Source: Allacma fusca (lineage: Eukaryota; Arthropoda; Collembola; Symphypleona; Sminthuridae). From it: a DNA stretch of 64,000 nucleotides. The position numbers and the translations under genes are program-made. Positions 25,641 through 40,690 of the stretch are shown in pieces. Each line of letters begins with the position of its first letter. Within the stretch, counting starts at the first letter, position 1. The notes below the pieces were generated by a model, which saw nothing but the letters and a program-made list of their open reading frames with translations, searched no databases and was not told the origin of the DNA. The DNA is taken from NCBI GenBank assembly GCA_947179485.1, contig OX359250.1, positions 3,121,661 to 3,185,660 of the forward strand, read 5' to 3'.

Positions 25641-28600
25641 GAGTGTGTCAGGATCCGTTGGAAGAAACTCAATATGACTCTTATAATGACACAAGGACGT
25701 AATAACTAATTACACAAATTGTAATTTCATTATTATAGTAAACGGAAATGTGTACATCAAATAAGCAGATACTAAAATGCCCCCCCTCAGGGAAATCCTC
25801 TTGGACGGAATACTTTGTAAGAAGAGAGTACACTGCTCCGTAACATAATTATGTCATTTCAATTGAACAATAATAATAAATTATTTGCATTCACCTTGTG
25901 AGAACTGTTGTCTTCTCATTGGAAACTATTGGAACAAGAGTAATGTAACTATGTACATATGTGTTGGGTAGATGTTAAATCTCTAGCATTATTCATTGCT
26001 CATTAATTATTATTATTATTATTGACGATGTCCCAATGATTATTCAGTCCTTACGAAATTGAGTTTTTATCTCCAAATATTGTCACAAGGAATCAATATC
26101 TGAGTCACCAAGTTTTTTGGGAAGTATAATAATTGAAGCCAACTTGGGCATGGGGACGTATCAGATGGGGATCTGTCACTTCTGTAAGGACTATGAAGAA
26201 TTGAGAAGAGTTGAGGAAACAAATTGATTGAGAGAATGTTCTTTGAAAAAGACTTGGAAGACTCCTCCAGACTTCCAGACGGAAGGGGGAAGAAAAGCTA
26301 CAGCTGTGTTTGTAGCTATAAGTTGGGAGTGCAGACTTGTACAGAGGGTTTGAGAGGACCGTATAAGGAAGTTTCAAACAACAGTTCGGAGATTACTCCC
26401 ACCTGGACCAGTCACTCAGCTCTTCTCATTTATTATAATTTGTGTTTATAAAAATCATAAAAACCTTTCAAATAATCAACTCATCTTTCTCTTGTGGTCC
26501 ATATTTATACTTGTTGCGGATATGTGAGCGTGTCTGTTGCCGAGGGATGATTAACGAGTCGGAGTTAAGTGCTTGGGAAATTCTCCTTTTCATTAGCCTT
26601 CAAGCCCTTGCACTTGGAGTGTATGACTCCACTCCTTCCCTTCCACCTTCAAACTTCACACTTGATCTTTCCTGTAGCCTTAGCCCAGTGCATTACTCTA
26701 TCTAATTGTATGTACATACAGCTCAACATTCCCGCTTCAAATCCTCCTCAGAGAAGACTCTTAACTCATGGGAACTGACAACTCTAACTGGGTTCCTAAT
26801 GCAAGCAAACAATTCCAACTTGGATTCATAAGCAAGCTTTTCTCCAGCAAGCAGAGTTCCCTTCAAAAGGAGACCGAGCTTGTAAAAACTCTTCATTCAC
26901 TCCAGTACAAAGTTACAGATATCAATAATTAATAACAATTATTGTAGTTTTGTAAAAATAAAATGCTTCTTCAAATCACAGACACAAATCATATTATTTT
27001 CCGGAGTCTCCCGAAAACTGATCCCGAATTTTATGATAGTTTTCGGAATTCGCTGAAATATGAGACCTGATACTGGGCAAGCCATGGTCAATCAGGAGAT
27101 ACTATGGAAATGTTTTTCTTAATTTATTTTTATCTTCAAAATGTAATTAATTTAATCAAAATTTTAATTTTTATCCCAGTGTGATAATAAAATTACAAGC
27201 TTTCATAAACTTCAAATTAAATGTCATAAAAGGTCCCTGGGTTGAGCAGTCTGTACTGAGGAAACCAAAGAGTATCCGGAAATGTTGGAGGAAATAAGAT
27301 ATGGAAAGGATTAGTCCGAAAGACTCGGGTAGACTGGAGATTCGGTGCTAATTTCTTTTTGTTTTGACCTCCGGGGTCCAGATGGCTCAGGGAAATAATT
27401 ACAAGGATATTAAAATTGTAAGTTTATGAAATTTGGTGGCCTCAAAGTTTGGACTTTGTTTACATTAAATTTTGGAAACCAAGGGAAAATGTAATGACAT
27501 GACTTCACTTACTGTATTATTTGACCCTTATGACCCTCCTGGTGATCTAGATGAATGCTTTTGTGGTTTTTAAAAAATCCGCAAGAGAATTATCTTGATA
27601 ATGAGGGGACTCGTAAAAAAAATGTTCAAGGGTCTACTTACGGACGAAGAAAATTCCGGAAACAAAAAGTATTTTGTTGGAGGAAAGGACGGGATAAAAA
27701 ATGTGAGAATGTTTTTGTACTTTGGAGATTTTTTTTTTGTAGGCTTGGTCATATAGAGGAGAGTGTGTCCGAGAAAAAAGAATGGTGGGAGAGGAGAGTG
27801 TAAGAGCCTCCGTATGTATTAACCATGGGAGGGAGAGGAGAAGGAAAGGGAGAATGAAAAATATTCGGCGGATTTATGGGAATCCATTGACACGGCCTGT
27901 TGGGACACAGATATCATAAAATAAGCGTGAAGTCTCAATGGTTTTTTCGACGTTACGACAGTATTCTGTACTTCATCCTGACCCGGAAAATAAAGTGTCC
28001 ACAGCGTCCGAATTTATACTCTTTGTGACAGCTCTCCTGGGACTTGGAAGAGAGAGTTTTTTTCCCTGGTTTTTTTGACGACGGCGATCTATTGCCTTCC
28101 TTCACCAAGTTTTACATCTTGTTGCCCACATGGAGTTCCTCTCTCAACCCCGCTCTTCTCCCGTTCTGTCATCGACCTTTCGCCTATAGGAAAGCTGGGA
28201 TTGTCTCGTAATCCAATTTCCATCAATCATCATATTAAAACCATAATTCCTCCCTATACCCAACCCCACCCCCCTCCCCGCTTCCACCACCACCACCCCA
28301 CAAAATGCTGATGATAGTACAGGATGGGCTGGAATTATAAGAAAAGCCATGGCTCAGTAGGAACACAAAGACGGGGAGAAGGGACTTTGACATCCATTGA
28401 CCTCTCCATACTCAAGGGCTCAAGAGCGGATGAAATGGAGAGGCGTATGGATGACGGAAACCGGAAGAGCGGAGACTCACTTGACTGCCGGGCTAAACGG
28501 AGAGGAAGAACATTAGCTCTTATATATTCATTCAAGTTTTCCAACAAGTGCACACTCAACATGCACCAGGAACGACCGTGCGGCAGAGAACGAAGCACCA

Positions 28601-30930
28601 GGAACCTCCACTAAAAGGGTCTTCAACTCTCAGCAGCTCCCATCAGTAGGGGTTACACATTTTTTTGACATCTATTTGCTTATGTTCCTGACAATCATCA
28701 ATGTGTATCGTGTTTGCTCTGTCTGAATGACAGCCCGCACTTTTATTATCATCATGTTTTCATCCATATCTCACTCCTATATGACCGTCCTAAGGCACTC
28801 GTTTCCCTTGTCATTGAGTCATTCTCCCAAGTACATATGCACAGTCACAGTTCATGCATAGCCACCGTAGCCTTTCCCAGTCACTCTTCAAAGTAATTAT
28901 GCCTTTCGAGAGTCCGTCTTTCTCAGCCTCAACTTTAGTATGAATGAATTTAAATAAATGTATTTTGGTTTCTGAGGTGTGCTTATGTAGATATATTGTA
29001 GATATATTGTAGATATATATAAATTCTATGTGCTCCCGGAGCCCAGGGTTGTTGGAATACTCTTTGGGTACAGTGCCTTGGAGTCCTGGATATATGCGAG
29101 TGGAGGAGCTAGTACTGGAGCATTTACGATCCGTTTTTAAGTATTATTTAGCATTACCCCCCACTTGGGCCTTCCTCCTTCATACAGAAACAACAACGGA
29201 GTCAAGGAGTATACGTCAAGGAGTAACTCAAGGAGAAAGATAACTAACTGAGGAGATCCCTAGGAATAGATATATAGTTTTTGTAAATGGCTGCAACAAT
29301 AAGTATCGAGTACACCCTCCCCCCACAAGTCTTGTCTCTCGCTCAATATCCTCATGACAGCATTGGTGCAGTGTGTGTTGTGTGCATTCCTTATGACAGA
29401 AAATAGCCCGGGATTGATTGTGCACTTGCTGTTCCTGAGAAAAAGACAAGGGGTTGGGAGATGCTTCTGCTCTGGCTTTTGCCTCTGAATTTCCTTTTGT
29501 ACTGGTCCTCAGCATTTGCATTTCAGAGTTTCCCGACGTAGATACTTGGATACCTATAATGGTATCATGCATGGGATTTTATGGTCATAGTTTTCCAGCT
29601 TGGAACTTATGGAAATGGCTCAGTTCCTAACGGGCTTCCTCTCTTATGTAGATACAAGTATAGTATGAAAGTATGGACAGTCCCCACTCAAATATGCCAG
29701 CTACATATAATTATGTATATCTATCCCTGGTTCTAGAGACAATTCTAGGGTGGTTTGTGTGCACTCAGAGAGCTAGGCTATTTCTATACACATATGGACT
29801 CACATATGATGGTGTAGGTTGTTGGGTGAGAGGATGCACCTAGACTATATCCCGACTGTGGAGTATAAGTTAAGTGCCCATAGTCGGATGTTTGTGGAGC
29901 AGTGAGCACTGGTATTAAAATAAAGTCAAAAGAAAGAGACAAAAGTCAAAAATATAAAAGGAGCAATGCAATAAATCAATACATAGGAAAATATTCATTT
30001 TCCAGTAAAAGCTCCACGGAGCCCGGTAGAGTATGAGATACTTACTTGATGCGAAGTTATTTATGTTGACATTTTTATTCCGCTGGAAAGAGTGGCCGGG
30101 AGCAGTAACTTGTCCATGTATCAATCCATCCCACACAATCAAACTCTCCTATTGTCACAGTTTGTGGAGCATTGGTCTTGAAGCCTTTGATATTTTTGTA
30201 CACACGCTCCTTATCATTCCCAGGATCCTTTCCCTTATGAGGTACAATCAGGGACTCAATGGCCACTTTTCCGGAGTGATGGAACCAATGGGGGGGAAAT
30301 CATAAACATTTAATTTGTATTTGAAACAATTTAACATTGACGAATTTCAAAGTGGAGGAAAGCCCCAGAAGGTCTCACAGCAGGAAGGTAACTCCATGCC
30401 AAACTTATTGACCGGGGGATGTAGATAAGTTTTACTTTTTCGGATAAAGGGACTCAAATCCCATCCCTCATATGTGTGTACAAAATAATTGGGATATGAA
30501 CACGTCCAGAATATTTGAGAATATAATTTGAAGATAGCCTGGGCTGAGCATACCAGTTCCATACGGATACTACTAGCTCTGGTATAATTAGCATTGGAAG
30601 TGTCAACCGGGTGGAAAAACGACACCATTTGGTGAAATTATTTTGACTATGGACATACATAATTATAGATAGATACATATGGAGTTTTATGTAGATATGG
30701 AGTCGGGCTGTTGGGAGTGAGTAGTGGAGATAGGGAGGATAGAGGAGGAAACATATGCATACGTAAAAGTGTAAGAGTAAAAGTAAATAGGAGAAAGAAA
30801 TGTATTGAAAGACGAGAGGATTCACAAGTTTGGGAAAAATTCTGAAAAAAAAACATTGAGACAAGTACTATGTTCCGATCCGGCATCCGAGGGTAGGAGC
30901 ATTGATAGGCTTTGGAAGAAGCTCTGGAAG
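25635..30930. other. Unassigned DNA, one two-strand open region
   Basis: A short ATT run lies near 26005-26025. A 9-bp hairpin pairs 27011-27019 with 27038-27046 (CCGAAAACT and its complement). At about 28324-28614 both strands are open for roughly 90 codons in a less AT-rich patch, with an ATG at 28324, but no domain is recognisable. Three close copies of TGTAGATATAT lie near 28986-29020. A minus-strand GTAAGT near 30043 is not in frame with the neighbouring open stretch. Confidence 0.45.
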
Positions 30931-30939
30931 ACACTTTAG

Positions 30940-30957
30940 GAGAGAGAGAGAGAGAGA
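30940..30957. repeat. (GA)n microsatellite
   Basis: Pure AG tract. Confidence 0.92.
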
Positions 30958-31021
30958 CTGTCGTGGAGAGGGAAAAATTAAAGTGGAGCGTTATGTTGTA
31001 GTAAAAAGAAAAAGGCTATAG

Positions 31022-31036
31022 GTGTGTGTGTGTGTG
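31022..31036. repeat. Short (GT)n tract
   Basis: Seven GT units. Confidence 0.85.
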
Positions 31037-32675
31037 GAAGGAAGGAAATTGTACTACATGGGGAAAAACTATGAAGATAAAGTATTTTGAATGTAACATA
31101 TGCATACAATTCGTAGGCTGTGCTCTCCTACTTATAAAAGTGTGGGGCTCGGGAAGAGGTGCTCTTCTTCCCTTGCTCATTTGCATGCCTCCGAACATAC
31201 CCACAGTGTAGGGACATTTGGAAGGAAATTTATCCAAAAAAAGAATGACTGGTGCGTGTATGTATGTATGTCCGGGTAGAGGAATGTATTGCCACTCTGT
31301 CTCCTCAAGCAAGACAATATGGATTGAGTGTAGGAGAGACAAATGCAAATGAGGACGCGCACACGAACAGCAAATGAGAACACATTAGGATTGATGAATA
31401 GACAGCGAGCAAGATTTCCAATCATTTCTTCTACTGTCGTCTCCACTATAACTAAGGTCTCTTCTTCTCCGAACACAAAACACCAGACCCGGGATATGCG
31501 GACATATCTAACAATTTACATGGCATCAAACACACACCAGCGACATGGAATTTCGCCTTCCATCTTCCTTCCATCCTACCTTCCAGGTCTATATCTAGAT
31601 ATACGAATCCATGCCTATAGCAAATCACCATTTCCTCCTTCCATTCCCTTCCTATGGAGCTCCAAGCCATCATATAGCTTTCTGATCTCCTCGCACTTAC
31701 GTACTCACACCTGCACATCTCCCCCCTCCCATGCATTCATTTAGATAAACAGTCATTTCTGAAATTTCTCCCAACATTTGACTACTGTTGGGCTCCTTCA
31801 AACACTCTACAGATAGATAGATACATGCATCTGCATTTATAGGAACAACTCCAATCTCTATACAATCTATATCTAGGCATTGCTTATGCCCTAAAAATCT
31901 CCTACAGAGAGACTATACACACCACTTATTGACTCTGCCCGGACACTGTTTTGACGTGTGGGTCAAAACCTATCAAATTATATGATAGAAATAAATGCAT
32001 AGAAACTGTAGGATCCTCCTCCGTCGGGTAAATCCATGGCATGATATTTTAAGTCAGGAAAAAATCAGGTTTTAGTTAGAAGATGGGAACTCATATGTTT
32101 TGGTTTATAAAAAAAAATAGGCTGACGGAGATAAGTTCTGAGAGGAATGATTGGAGCTAAGAAGTTACATGTAATATATGAAAGTTGGAAGAAAGTGAGT
32201 GTGTGTATTTAAGGAAGGGCTGGGTGATGGAATTAGCATCGTAATGTGGTGGAAATTCGGGAGTTTTTGAGATTTTCTTGGAGAAAGAATCCTCGGGAGG
32301 GAATATGATTTAAGAAAGTGTGAAGGTATTGAAAACGTGGAAGTAAATAGGCCCTGGCGTGTGTGTCGGAATGAGTGTGGAGCTTGAGGACGGGGCTATA
32401 TAGATAAAGCTTAGGAGGTATCATCGTATCCTGGGTCTGCACATACGGGGGAAAGAATTGAGCCGATTGAACATTGACAGTTGTAGATTTGTCGGGTGTT
32501 TGTGTTTAGAATGTATAAAATAATGGTAGGAGCGGTAAGTATAATGTTTCTATAAGTTGTCTACTTGTATGTTTACGTTGCCAGTTATGCCTTCTCCGCC
32601 AGCGTTTTTTCCCCATCCCTCTCGCTCCTGCCAGTGCTCGCCGTGGGATGAGAGTGAATTGGACGTGAAAACTTG

Positions 32676-32676
32676 C

Positions 32677-32711
<35 letters not shown>
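32676..32711. repeat. (GA)n microsatellite
   Basis: GA tract with one AAG interruption. Confidence 0.94.
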
Positions 32712-33138
32712 TAAAAGTTTGAGAATGGATAGAATATAGGAATTGCTTCTGAGCGGACGCCATCATACAACTACCAGGAACCAGGATTCGCCATGAGTAT
32801 TGATTCTAGACACATACAAACACATACAGATAGTATACAATTCTCTGATTACAATCTCTCTCTCGCTGAGCAAATTACAACGTTGAGCTCCAACTCTTAA
32901 AATCTATATTCGTATAGCACAGGCACACAATGCCGTGGGACCCAAGTACCAACTACTACTATAGGCAGGACTTGTCTTCCTTTTCTTCTTCTTCATTTAC
33001 CCTTTACACATTTTATCATTGTGTTCTGACGAGGCTCGACTCTCTTTCTCGTATCTATTTTCTGTCTACATACTGAAAAAGTCCTCATTTCACTCAAGAA
33101 CATTTTATAACAAGAGTCTAGATGGAAATCCCTTGGAA

Positions 33139-33178
33139 TAGTAGTAGTGGCAGGAGCAGTAGTAGTAGATAGTAGTAG
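33139..33178. repeat. Imperfect (GTA)n repeat
   Basis: GTAGTAG blocks separated by TGGCAGGAGCA, ATA and GCC interruptions. Confidence 0.75.
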
Positions 33179-34210
33179 GCCTAGTAGTCACAGTCAAGGA
33201 AGAAAGTCAAACCCAAGAGATGAGTGAGGAGCTCTCTGCTTCCCAATGTTACGTACATCCGTACGTCTACACATTTTCCGAGGAAACATGGGGTAAAAGG
33301 TAGACAGAAAAGTTGAAATAGACGTGTTATTTGAAAGAAAAGCTTGGGCGAGAGGATATGGAAGAGTGACTGAACAAATGGAAGCAACCAAGGCATACAT
33401 AACCCTTTCAATTTCAACGACGGCAGCTCCACACAACTTTACAAATACATTTTGTGCACCTCCCCAAAAATACGTGTGGCTGGATCTATCCCACTATGCA
33501 TATGTACCTATAATTACATACTTTCCCAATTCAAGCCCATCCCGGGATGTCAATGTACAGATAGATATGTGTCCATAATTATTGTATACATAAGTCCGGA
33601 GCTTCCCGACTCAAATCCATATATGTAGATACTTGTAGTTGTATTGTATTGACATATCTACTGTATTTATATATGACTGAAGGCCTAGGACTAACCTTGG
33701 ACGGAGACTCATACAATAGGATGCACACAATCCTGACAAGATACATATCTATCCAAATTATGGACACATGTAAAGCCCGTATTTTGAGTTGAAATAGCTT
33801 CATCCCTACAGGAACTGGGATCCTATGAGGAAGACATAGTTCCTTCGTCATGCTTATCAAAACCCAGCTTTGAAATTCCAAATGAATTTTTGTCAATCAA
33901 ATCCCTCCACTTGGGTTTTTATCTTTGCGATATTCCAATGCAGAATCCTTTGATGCCGGATGGAGACTACAGTTAGTTCAAATGCAGGAAGAGGATTACC
34001 CTACGATACTCGATTCTCTATGGTATGACACTTTTGAAAATTGCATATTTCCCTGACTCAGCCTCCGAATGTGAATTGTTTAAGGACTCATCTGCATTTG
34101 TGATAGACCGGGACGGAGATGGGTATTAGAAGTAATAACTTGTAAGTTGTTGAGTACAAGTGCAATTGGAACCTTACCCCTTGAGACTTGGTGGGATAAT
34201 AACTATTGTT

Positions 34211-34253
34211 GGAGAGAGAGAGAGAGAGAGTGAGAGAGAGAGAGAGTGAGTGA
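34211..34253. repeat. (GA)n microsatellite
   Basis: GA tract interrupted by TGAG units. Confidence 0.93.
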
Positions 34254-36259
34254 GGATTGTGTCAATGTATACATACAGAGTTGAAGCACGTTATGGTATT
34301 TGAAAATTGAAGGCGTCGGAAAGTGTGTGAGTGGACGTACATATGTGAGTGCAGTATTTATACAAGGCCGGAAAAAATAAATGAATAACTTTCCAGGGCG
34401 TGACAAATGAGCTACACAGATTCCCACTTCGAGCCGGGTGCAAGGGGACAAAGGGTCGAGACGGAGAGATGGATAGTTGTCATTTGTCTTTTCACATTCA
34501 TTCATTCATCCGCTCATATGATTACGAGTATATATTGCACATATTTTATTAAGCATTTTTTCACTCACTTCACTACTCTTCCCTTCCATTCACACTTGAA
34601 ACATTCACAATCTCAGGTTGGGCTTCAAGGTATTTCTTTCCTATCAACTCCTAGCTCACTAACTCCCAGTCCCTATCTGTAGTCCGGACGATCCCATGTA
34701 AACAAACTCTTGGAGTGCTCTATAGGCCCTTGTACACGGATCCTCATATGTATGGGATTTAATCGGATGTCCCATACCAAGTGAAATCCTCTCGGAGTCA
34801 ACTTTTCCAGATTTTATTTGTGATATTTTAAATAATGATGTCATTCATAATGTGATTACATCTTTATTGAAATGGAGAATCCAACATTTATTACTCCTGT
34901 CACTCCAAATGATCGCCTTTCAAGTCACTCATCTCACAATGAGAATTAATGCTCTCGCATATACAACTATACTTCCCATCTCTCCTGGCTTTCACGTCCG
35001 TAAACTAACCCCAATTGATATCACCCTCGCCCTCACACCCATATGCATCCAATATATTATTAAAGCGGCATATTTATGCAAATCCTTTGACAGTCATCAT
35101 TTCATTCACTTTTCACGACGTCACTCTCATTCCGCTTTTTTTTTATTTACATAGTCTCTTAAACGTTTCCCCTTTTTTATTCCAAAGCTCACATTATTCA
35201 TTCCCTGACGCTCATTTCTTTAGCAAATTTTCTCCATTTCCGCAAATCCCAACCGTAGGCTTTTACAAAATTAATCATTAGATACTTTAGGGCCCAAGAA
35301 ATCAATTCGTTTTGGGGTAATTAAATCAGGGATCAAAATTTACAAAAATATCAAAACATTTTGGGATGCCCAGAAATGCCCAGCATGCTGAATTTTTGAA
35401 TAACCCTCAGTCACAAGGGCCCAGCTCTTTGATGTCGGCAGGTGCTTTCCCTTCCGCTCGCTTTCACTATTCTATTCCCACAATCATACGCTAATTATAT
35501 CTACATTTATACCAATAAAATGGATACATATGGAATACATGGAATATTTTGAGGTGGGTATTATTTGCACCTATATAGATGCAACAGGATATTTCTTGAA
35601 GTGAGAGATCTTTTCATTTTTATCAATTTAAGACCTCGGTTATTGACATTAATTTGAGGGCTGGGAAGCTATCCGAAATTCGTTATTGTTTTAACATCAA
35701 GCAAAAGCAATTGTTAGAATGCTCTCCAGAAACTCTGATTGTCAAAAATTTGAAAATTCCGAGATAGATAGATACTCTTAATTATGTTTGAATCAAAGTT
35801 CCCTAACACAATTGCTGGAAGGCCCAAGTTTCACACTGAGCAGTAGTAAATGGAGTGGTTACTATAACTATTGAGTCCCTTGGGTCAGGGTTCCCTAATA
35901 ATATGAAAAGTGAGAAAAACTGACTCAAAGGAATCGGGGATGTTGGGAAGGATTGTAAAATGTGGATTAATAATAATTTATTATTAAAAGCATGAAGATG
36001 GATAAGTTGAGTGGAAGTTTGTGAAATTGTAAATTTCAATTGGGCGATCGGAGTAGGATGTAGTTAGGAGGGAAACGTATCTCACTGAGAGACTGCCACC
36101 AGAGCGATTACGCCTTCCCATAAGCCCTGATACGACTGAAAGTTTGGGATGTAGAAGGTGGTTGGGGAAGAGCATATGTAGGTAGTATCTGTACGGTGGT
36201 GGTTGTAGTAGTAGGAGTGAGGAATGGACTCATGGACTCTTCGTTAAGGACACACTTTT

Positions 36260-36273
36260 GAGAGAGAGAGAGA
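36260..36273. repeat. Short (GA)n tract plus poly-A
   Basis: Seven GA units followed by an A run. Confidence 0.85.
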
Positions 36274-36507
36274 AAAAAAAAGAGGGGAAAACAAGGAGTA
36301 AAGAATTTACCAAATTTTTTTTGTCTTCCTATCCTCCGCTCTGCTAATAATTAATAACAATTTGTATGCAGACCTTGTGAATTGGAAGAGAGACGTGAAG
36401 CGCACAAATTAGCAAGGAGCAACGGTGTCTCTGCTGGGAGGAAAAGTATACCGCATTTTTCCAAGAAAGCTTCACAATTTACAACTCTTATAGCTTTTTA
36501 CATGGCC

Positions 36508-36511
<4 letters not shown>

Positions 36512-36538
<27 letters not shown>
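36512..36538. repeat. (CT)n microsatellite
   Basis: Pure CT tract. Confidence 0.94.
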
Positions 36539-39500
36539 GCGTGAAACACTGTTTTTCGAGCCGAGAACAAGAAACAAGGATTTCTTTTGGCTTGCAACCG
36601 TCTGTCTCAACTGAAGGATTTTTTTCCCCAGCTTTGAGTATTCAGAGTGTGTGCCTACAAATATACTGTACGTACTTCCATTGGCAGGGTGATGAAGTTT
36701 GGATGTAAAAGGAATAATGAACGTAATAGCTGGATGTAGTCAGGAGAAGGAGATAAAGGCAATAATGTATAATAGATGGAGAGGGAAAAAAAAGAAAGCA
36801 AGAAAAAAAAAAGGAGAGCGAAAGAAAAACGGTATGAAATTCATGAAGACGTGCTAAAATATATATTACAAAGTTAATACTGGGTGAAGTAGTTGTAAGT
36901 GGGTGCTGATAGGTTGTTCTTTGTATTACACTACTTTATTCCACGTTGAGGATACTCAAGGTGATAGGTTGGGTCTTAACAGTCACATAATATGAAAATT
37001 CTTTGGAAGGACGGGGGCAGAGTGCTGGGCATGAGAATAAAAATGCTTTTCACACATTTCAACAATCAGTGGAAAACCACTGGGCGGAAATCTCTCATAC
37101 TCTCCGTCTTCCCCATCTATAACTCATTAAATGGAGTATTATAATCCCGAGGAAACACATTCTCATTACGTGAGTGTGCGGGATAATATTTTAGAGGAGT
37201 CCGGCTGGAAGGGCAGGCCATATAAATTAACAAGGCTGTAATAATATATTCAAGAAGGGGTTGAGCGGTGAAAGCCGAAATGATAATAGCTCTTAGACAG
37301 CAACGATATCAAATATTCAACGGCAATGAGACTAACTAAGTTGAGTAAGCTCCTCCACACACACACACACACACACACTATCTCTCTCTCTCTCTCTCTC
37401 TCTGTACTTTGCATTTCCTCAGATTCCCTCTCCCTCTAGCAGTATGCATCCTGAAGTATCTCCTCCATCCTGTAATCATTATTTAAGTCCGTGGAAAAAA
37501 AACTTTAATTTATGTACATATTTACTATTACATCCCTCCACTCGATTCACACTCTCAAGTGTTTCAATTCACACAGATCATTGACAATCGTACCTTCCCA
37601 CTAAATTTGAAACTGGAAACATGTGCGTGATTTGAAGCATCCGGAAGTTATTTTATTTAGGATTAATGAACGTATGCATGACTATGGAATGCTAAGGAAA
37701 TGTATTTTAACGTTTTGTAAATTTTTTTTATTAATATGAATATTACATCATGATGAGCTGGTTTGAGATAGAATGGGGTTTAGTGCCTCAAGTCTGTAAG
37801 AATCAACATTGACAAAATTTCACATTTCACATGACGTTAGGTTAATGTTAGCAAAAGTCACTGATATGTTAAAAGTCTGAGGTATAAATACTCACTTGAG
37901 TCCTAGCCCTTGAAATGTATCGGGTCCTGAGGGTCTCAAAAATTCCTAGTAATTATGAATCAAGATTTAAAATGAGGAGTATCAAAATTGTCTGGTAATA
38001 ACTATATACCTCTATTTACACTTCCGTTCCAAAATTGTTAGTCCCGTACAATTAACTCAAGAAGGCTCAAGTAATGGCGGGACACGAGCTGCCATTCAAA
38101 ATGCTACATGGAATTGTTAAAAATATATGCATAATGTAGCAAATGTATAGTCCTAGGGAAAATCCTCCTAACGCATTGTTTACTCCCACGAGGACTGGCA
38201 ATGAGAGGGTCGGAAGGGATATGGCAATTAATGTAAAAGATAACAAAACTACTCCTGACTTGAGTCAATCCATAAAGCTTTACATGCGTAATTCCAAGAT
38301 AGGGATCAGGAAGGGCGGAGGAAGCAGGAGTTTGTGCGGGTTAAAGTATTAAAGGAAAATATTATATTTTCAAATGATACGTGGCATGGATTCTTAGTAC
38401 AGATGATAAATCAAATGATACGAAAGGGAAGAAAACCTTGCAAATACCAGTGGCAGAGAAATAATAGGGAATCGTGTGAGCTGTAAATGGGATTTCATGA
38501 AATAAAGTTTTTATCACTCATAGCTTTTTTTTTCAAGGGATATAGAGTACCTATTCCTATATACATACATATGTACTATAAGCATTCTCTTCGTTTGTCC
38601 TTCCGTGACTATATTCTGATCGTACATATGTGGGGATTATGTCCAAAAAACCTTTTAACACAATACAAAGTGATAACAACTTAAAGATTAGTTCATAATT
38701 CCACCCCCTCCCCCCACCCTACACAGACGCATTAAGGAATCCTGAGGAAATCAAGGAGCTAGATGAAATTTGAAAACAAAATGTAGGAACTTTTGAGTGC
38801 TTACTTGAGCCGGTACACATGAACCGACACGTTGGCTCTTCTTTTTGTGGGAAGAAAAAACCTTTAAAACGTTGACTTCCATCCACACACTGACCATGAG
38901 ACGGGAAAGGAAGAAAGAGGACGGAGCTCAAACCCTATTGAAACCCTAGGCTACATCAAATGAGCTCAATAATTACAATGAAAACAATGCATGGATCAAG
39001 TTTGGCCGTAAAAGCATACATAATGACATATGGGAACCCATCTCATTCTCAACTGTCCCAAAACCCATAAAACCCATTAGAATAAAAAAATCCCACATCT
39101 GTAGTGACAGTCATCTGAATGGAAGGGAGCTGAGGGGAATCCTACTTTAGCATCCAAGTACATGGTACAGTAGTCGAATTTCTATACAGATTTCATATGT
39201 ACGGGTTCCACGTCTGTAAATTTAACACGCTCCATGCTCGGTGCAATTCCTTCTCTTACCTTCCATAATGCCAATTATATAATTACATAGAGTTGGCTTT
39301 TGCTATAAAGGCACACACACTATATGAGAATCATATAGCCAGGTGCACTTTAAAAAAAATCAACCATGCTACATTCACTCTAGCCATTGTACATTGTACC
39401 TCCTCCTCCTCCTTCGCGTTTATTACTCCACTCTGGTTTTACATTATTTATCTGCATACACACGCTTCAAGTTGAGCTTCATCCACTTAGCCTAACCCTA

Positions 39501-40660
39501 CCAATCGGAAGTATTTTGCCAACAATCAAATTTCGTACGGAGAAACTCAGTCGGAGCCCCAGTCGTCCCCTGTAATATATATTGTTACATTGTAAAATAG
39601 AAGTTCCTACTCCAAATGTAATATTGATGGATTTTACAAATTTTAGCATAATCTCCTTCCAAATTTGTACTCAAGGCTCCCCCCACTGGTTCTCTTATTT
39701 GAATTGCAAGGTAATTAGATAATTACTAATAATTGCAAGTCCAAGCAAGGGGAATTGAAACCTGGTTTTGACTAGCTCTGATTATCAGCGGTTGATTTTT
39801 CAAAGCAACTCAATTTTTTTTTTGCAAATCGGCTATGAAACACAGAGGCTGTAGAGTATCTATAAAAAAAGGTACAAAAGGAATTACTTATTCTTATTTA
39901 TTACGGAGATGTGAGGAAATGACGCTCTAACTGTTCCGCTTAAATGAAACATGTATAAAAAAACACTAGGGGAAATTCGGATCAAACAGAAACCCAGAGG
40001 TTTTTCTTTTTTTTTTTTTGCGAACATGCAATAAATATTGTAATGCCGACAAGATCCAAATGAAATAGATTCGAACTAATGGGTTTTAAGCCGGCTGAAG
40101 CAATATATTGTGTGATTTAGTACGGGAGCTACACACCCAATTACTCACTATTAGGTATACTCCTACCGGAGGAGATTTGTGACAAGGAGAGAGGAGGATG
40201 TGGCACATTTATTCAATACATAGAAGAATAGATCAAAGTTAATAGTGGGCTTCAAACCATGAAATGGCCAAATTAAATGAAGATATTCAAAAGAGCCAGT
40301 GAGTGAGTGTGCATGGACTTGGACTCATATCCATCTTCAGTCTCACCTCAACTCTCTTTCCAGACTCTACCCCATATACAAAATGTTCAGGTTCGCTTCC
40401 TTCACAATGAACATTCAAACGGAGACAGTAACTCAAGCTAAATGTTTTGCACTCGTTTAAACATCATTTCTTATTGGATACGAAACTCCCTAATTGTGAG
40501 TCTTTATACTTTACCATTTCCCAACCCCCCCTCACAGAATAGATCATTGTCTATACAAAGACCTTTGAAATTTTTCAATGATTTTAATCCATTCTTGATG
40601 TCCTTCCCAACATTCCTGGGAGCGTCAGTCCGAAGTGGATTTTTATTACAAAAACTGAGC
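36539..40660. other. Unassigned DNA
   Basis: Contains the compound CA/CT tract at 37356-37403. No supportable gene, RNA or mobile element was seen; open frames are short and without recognisable motifs. Confidence 0.55.
37356..37403. repeat. Compound (CA)n-(CT)n microsatellite
   Basis: A CA tract (37356-37379) joins a CT tract (37381-37403) with almost no spacer. This is the only compound dinucleotide array in the window. Confidence 0.95.
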
Positions 40661-40690
40661 TTCTCTCCCTCTCTCTCTCTCTTTCTCTCT
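40661..40690. repeat. (CT)n tract
   Basis: CT tract with CCC and TTT interruptions. Confidence 0.88.

Larger units (their letters stand above)
30958..36511. other. Unassigned DNA with scattered GA tracts
   Basis: A 133-codon ATG-started frame at 31343-31744 is rich in Ser, Thr, Pro and His in pyrimidine-rich DNA and shows no domain. An imperfect GTA repeat lies at about 33139-33178. No RNA gene or mobile element was recognised. Confidence 0.5.

Noticed and set aside
31343..31744. 133-codon ATG-started frame
   Set aside because: It is Ser/Thr/Pro/His-rich from pyrimidine-rich DNA, has no domain and is open on the opposite strand too.
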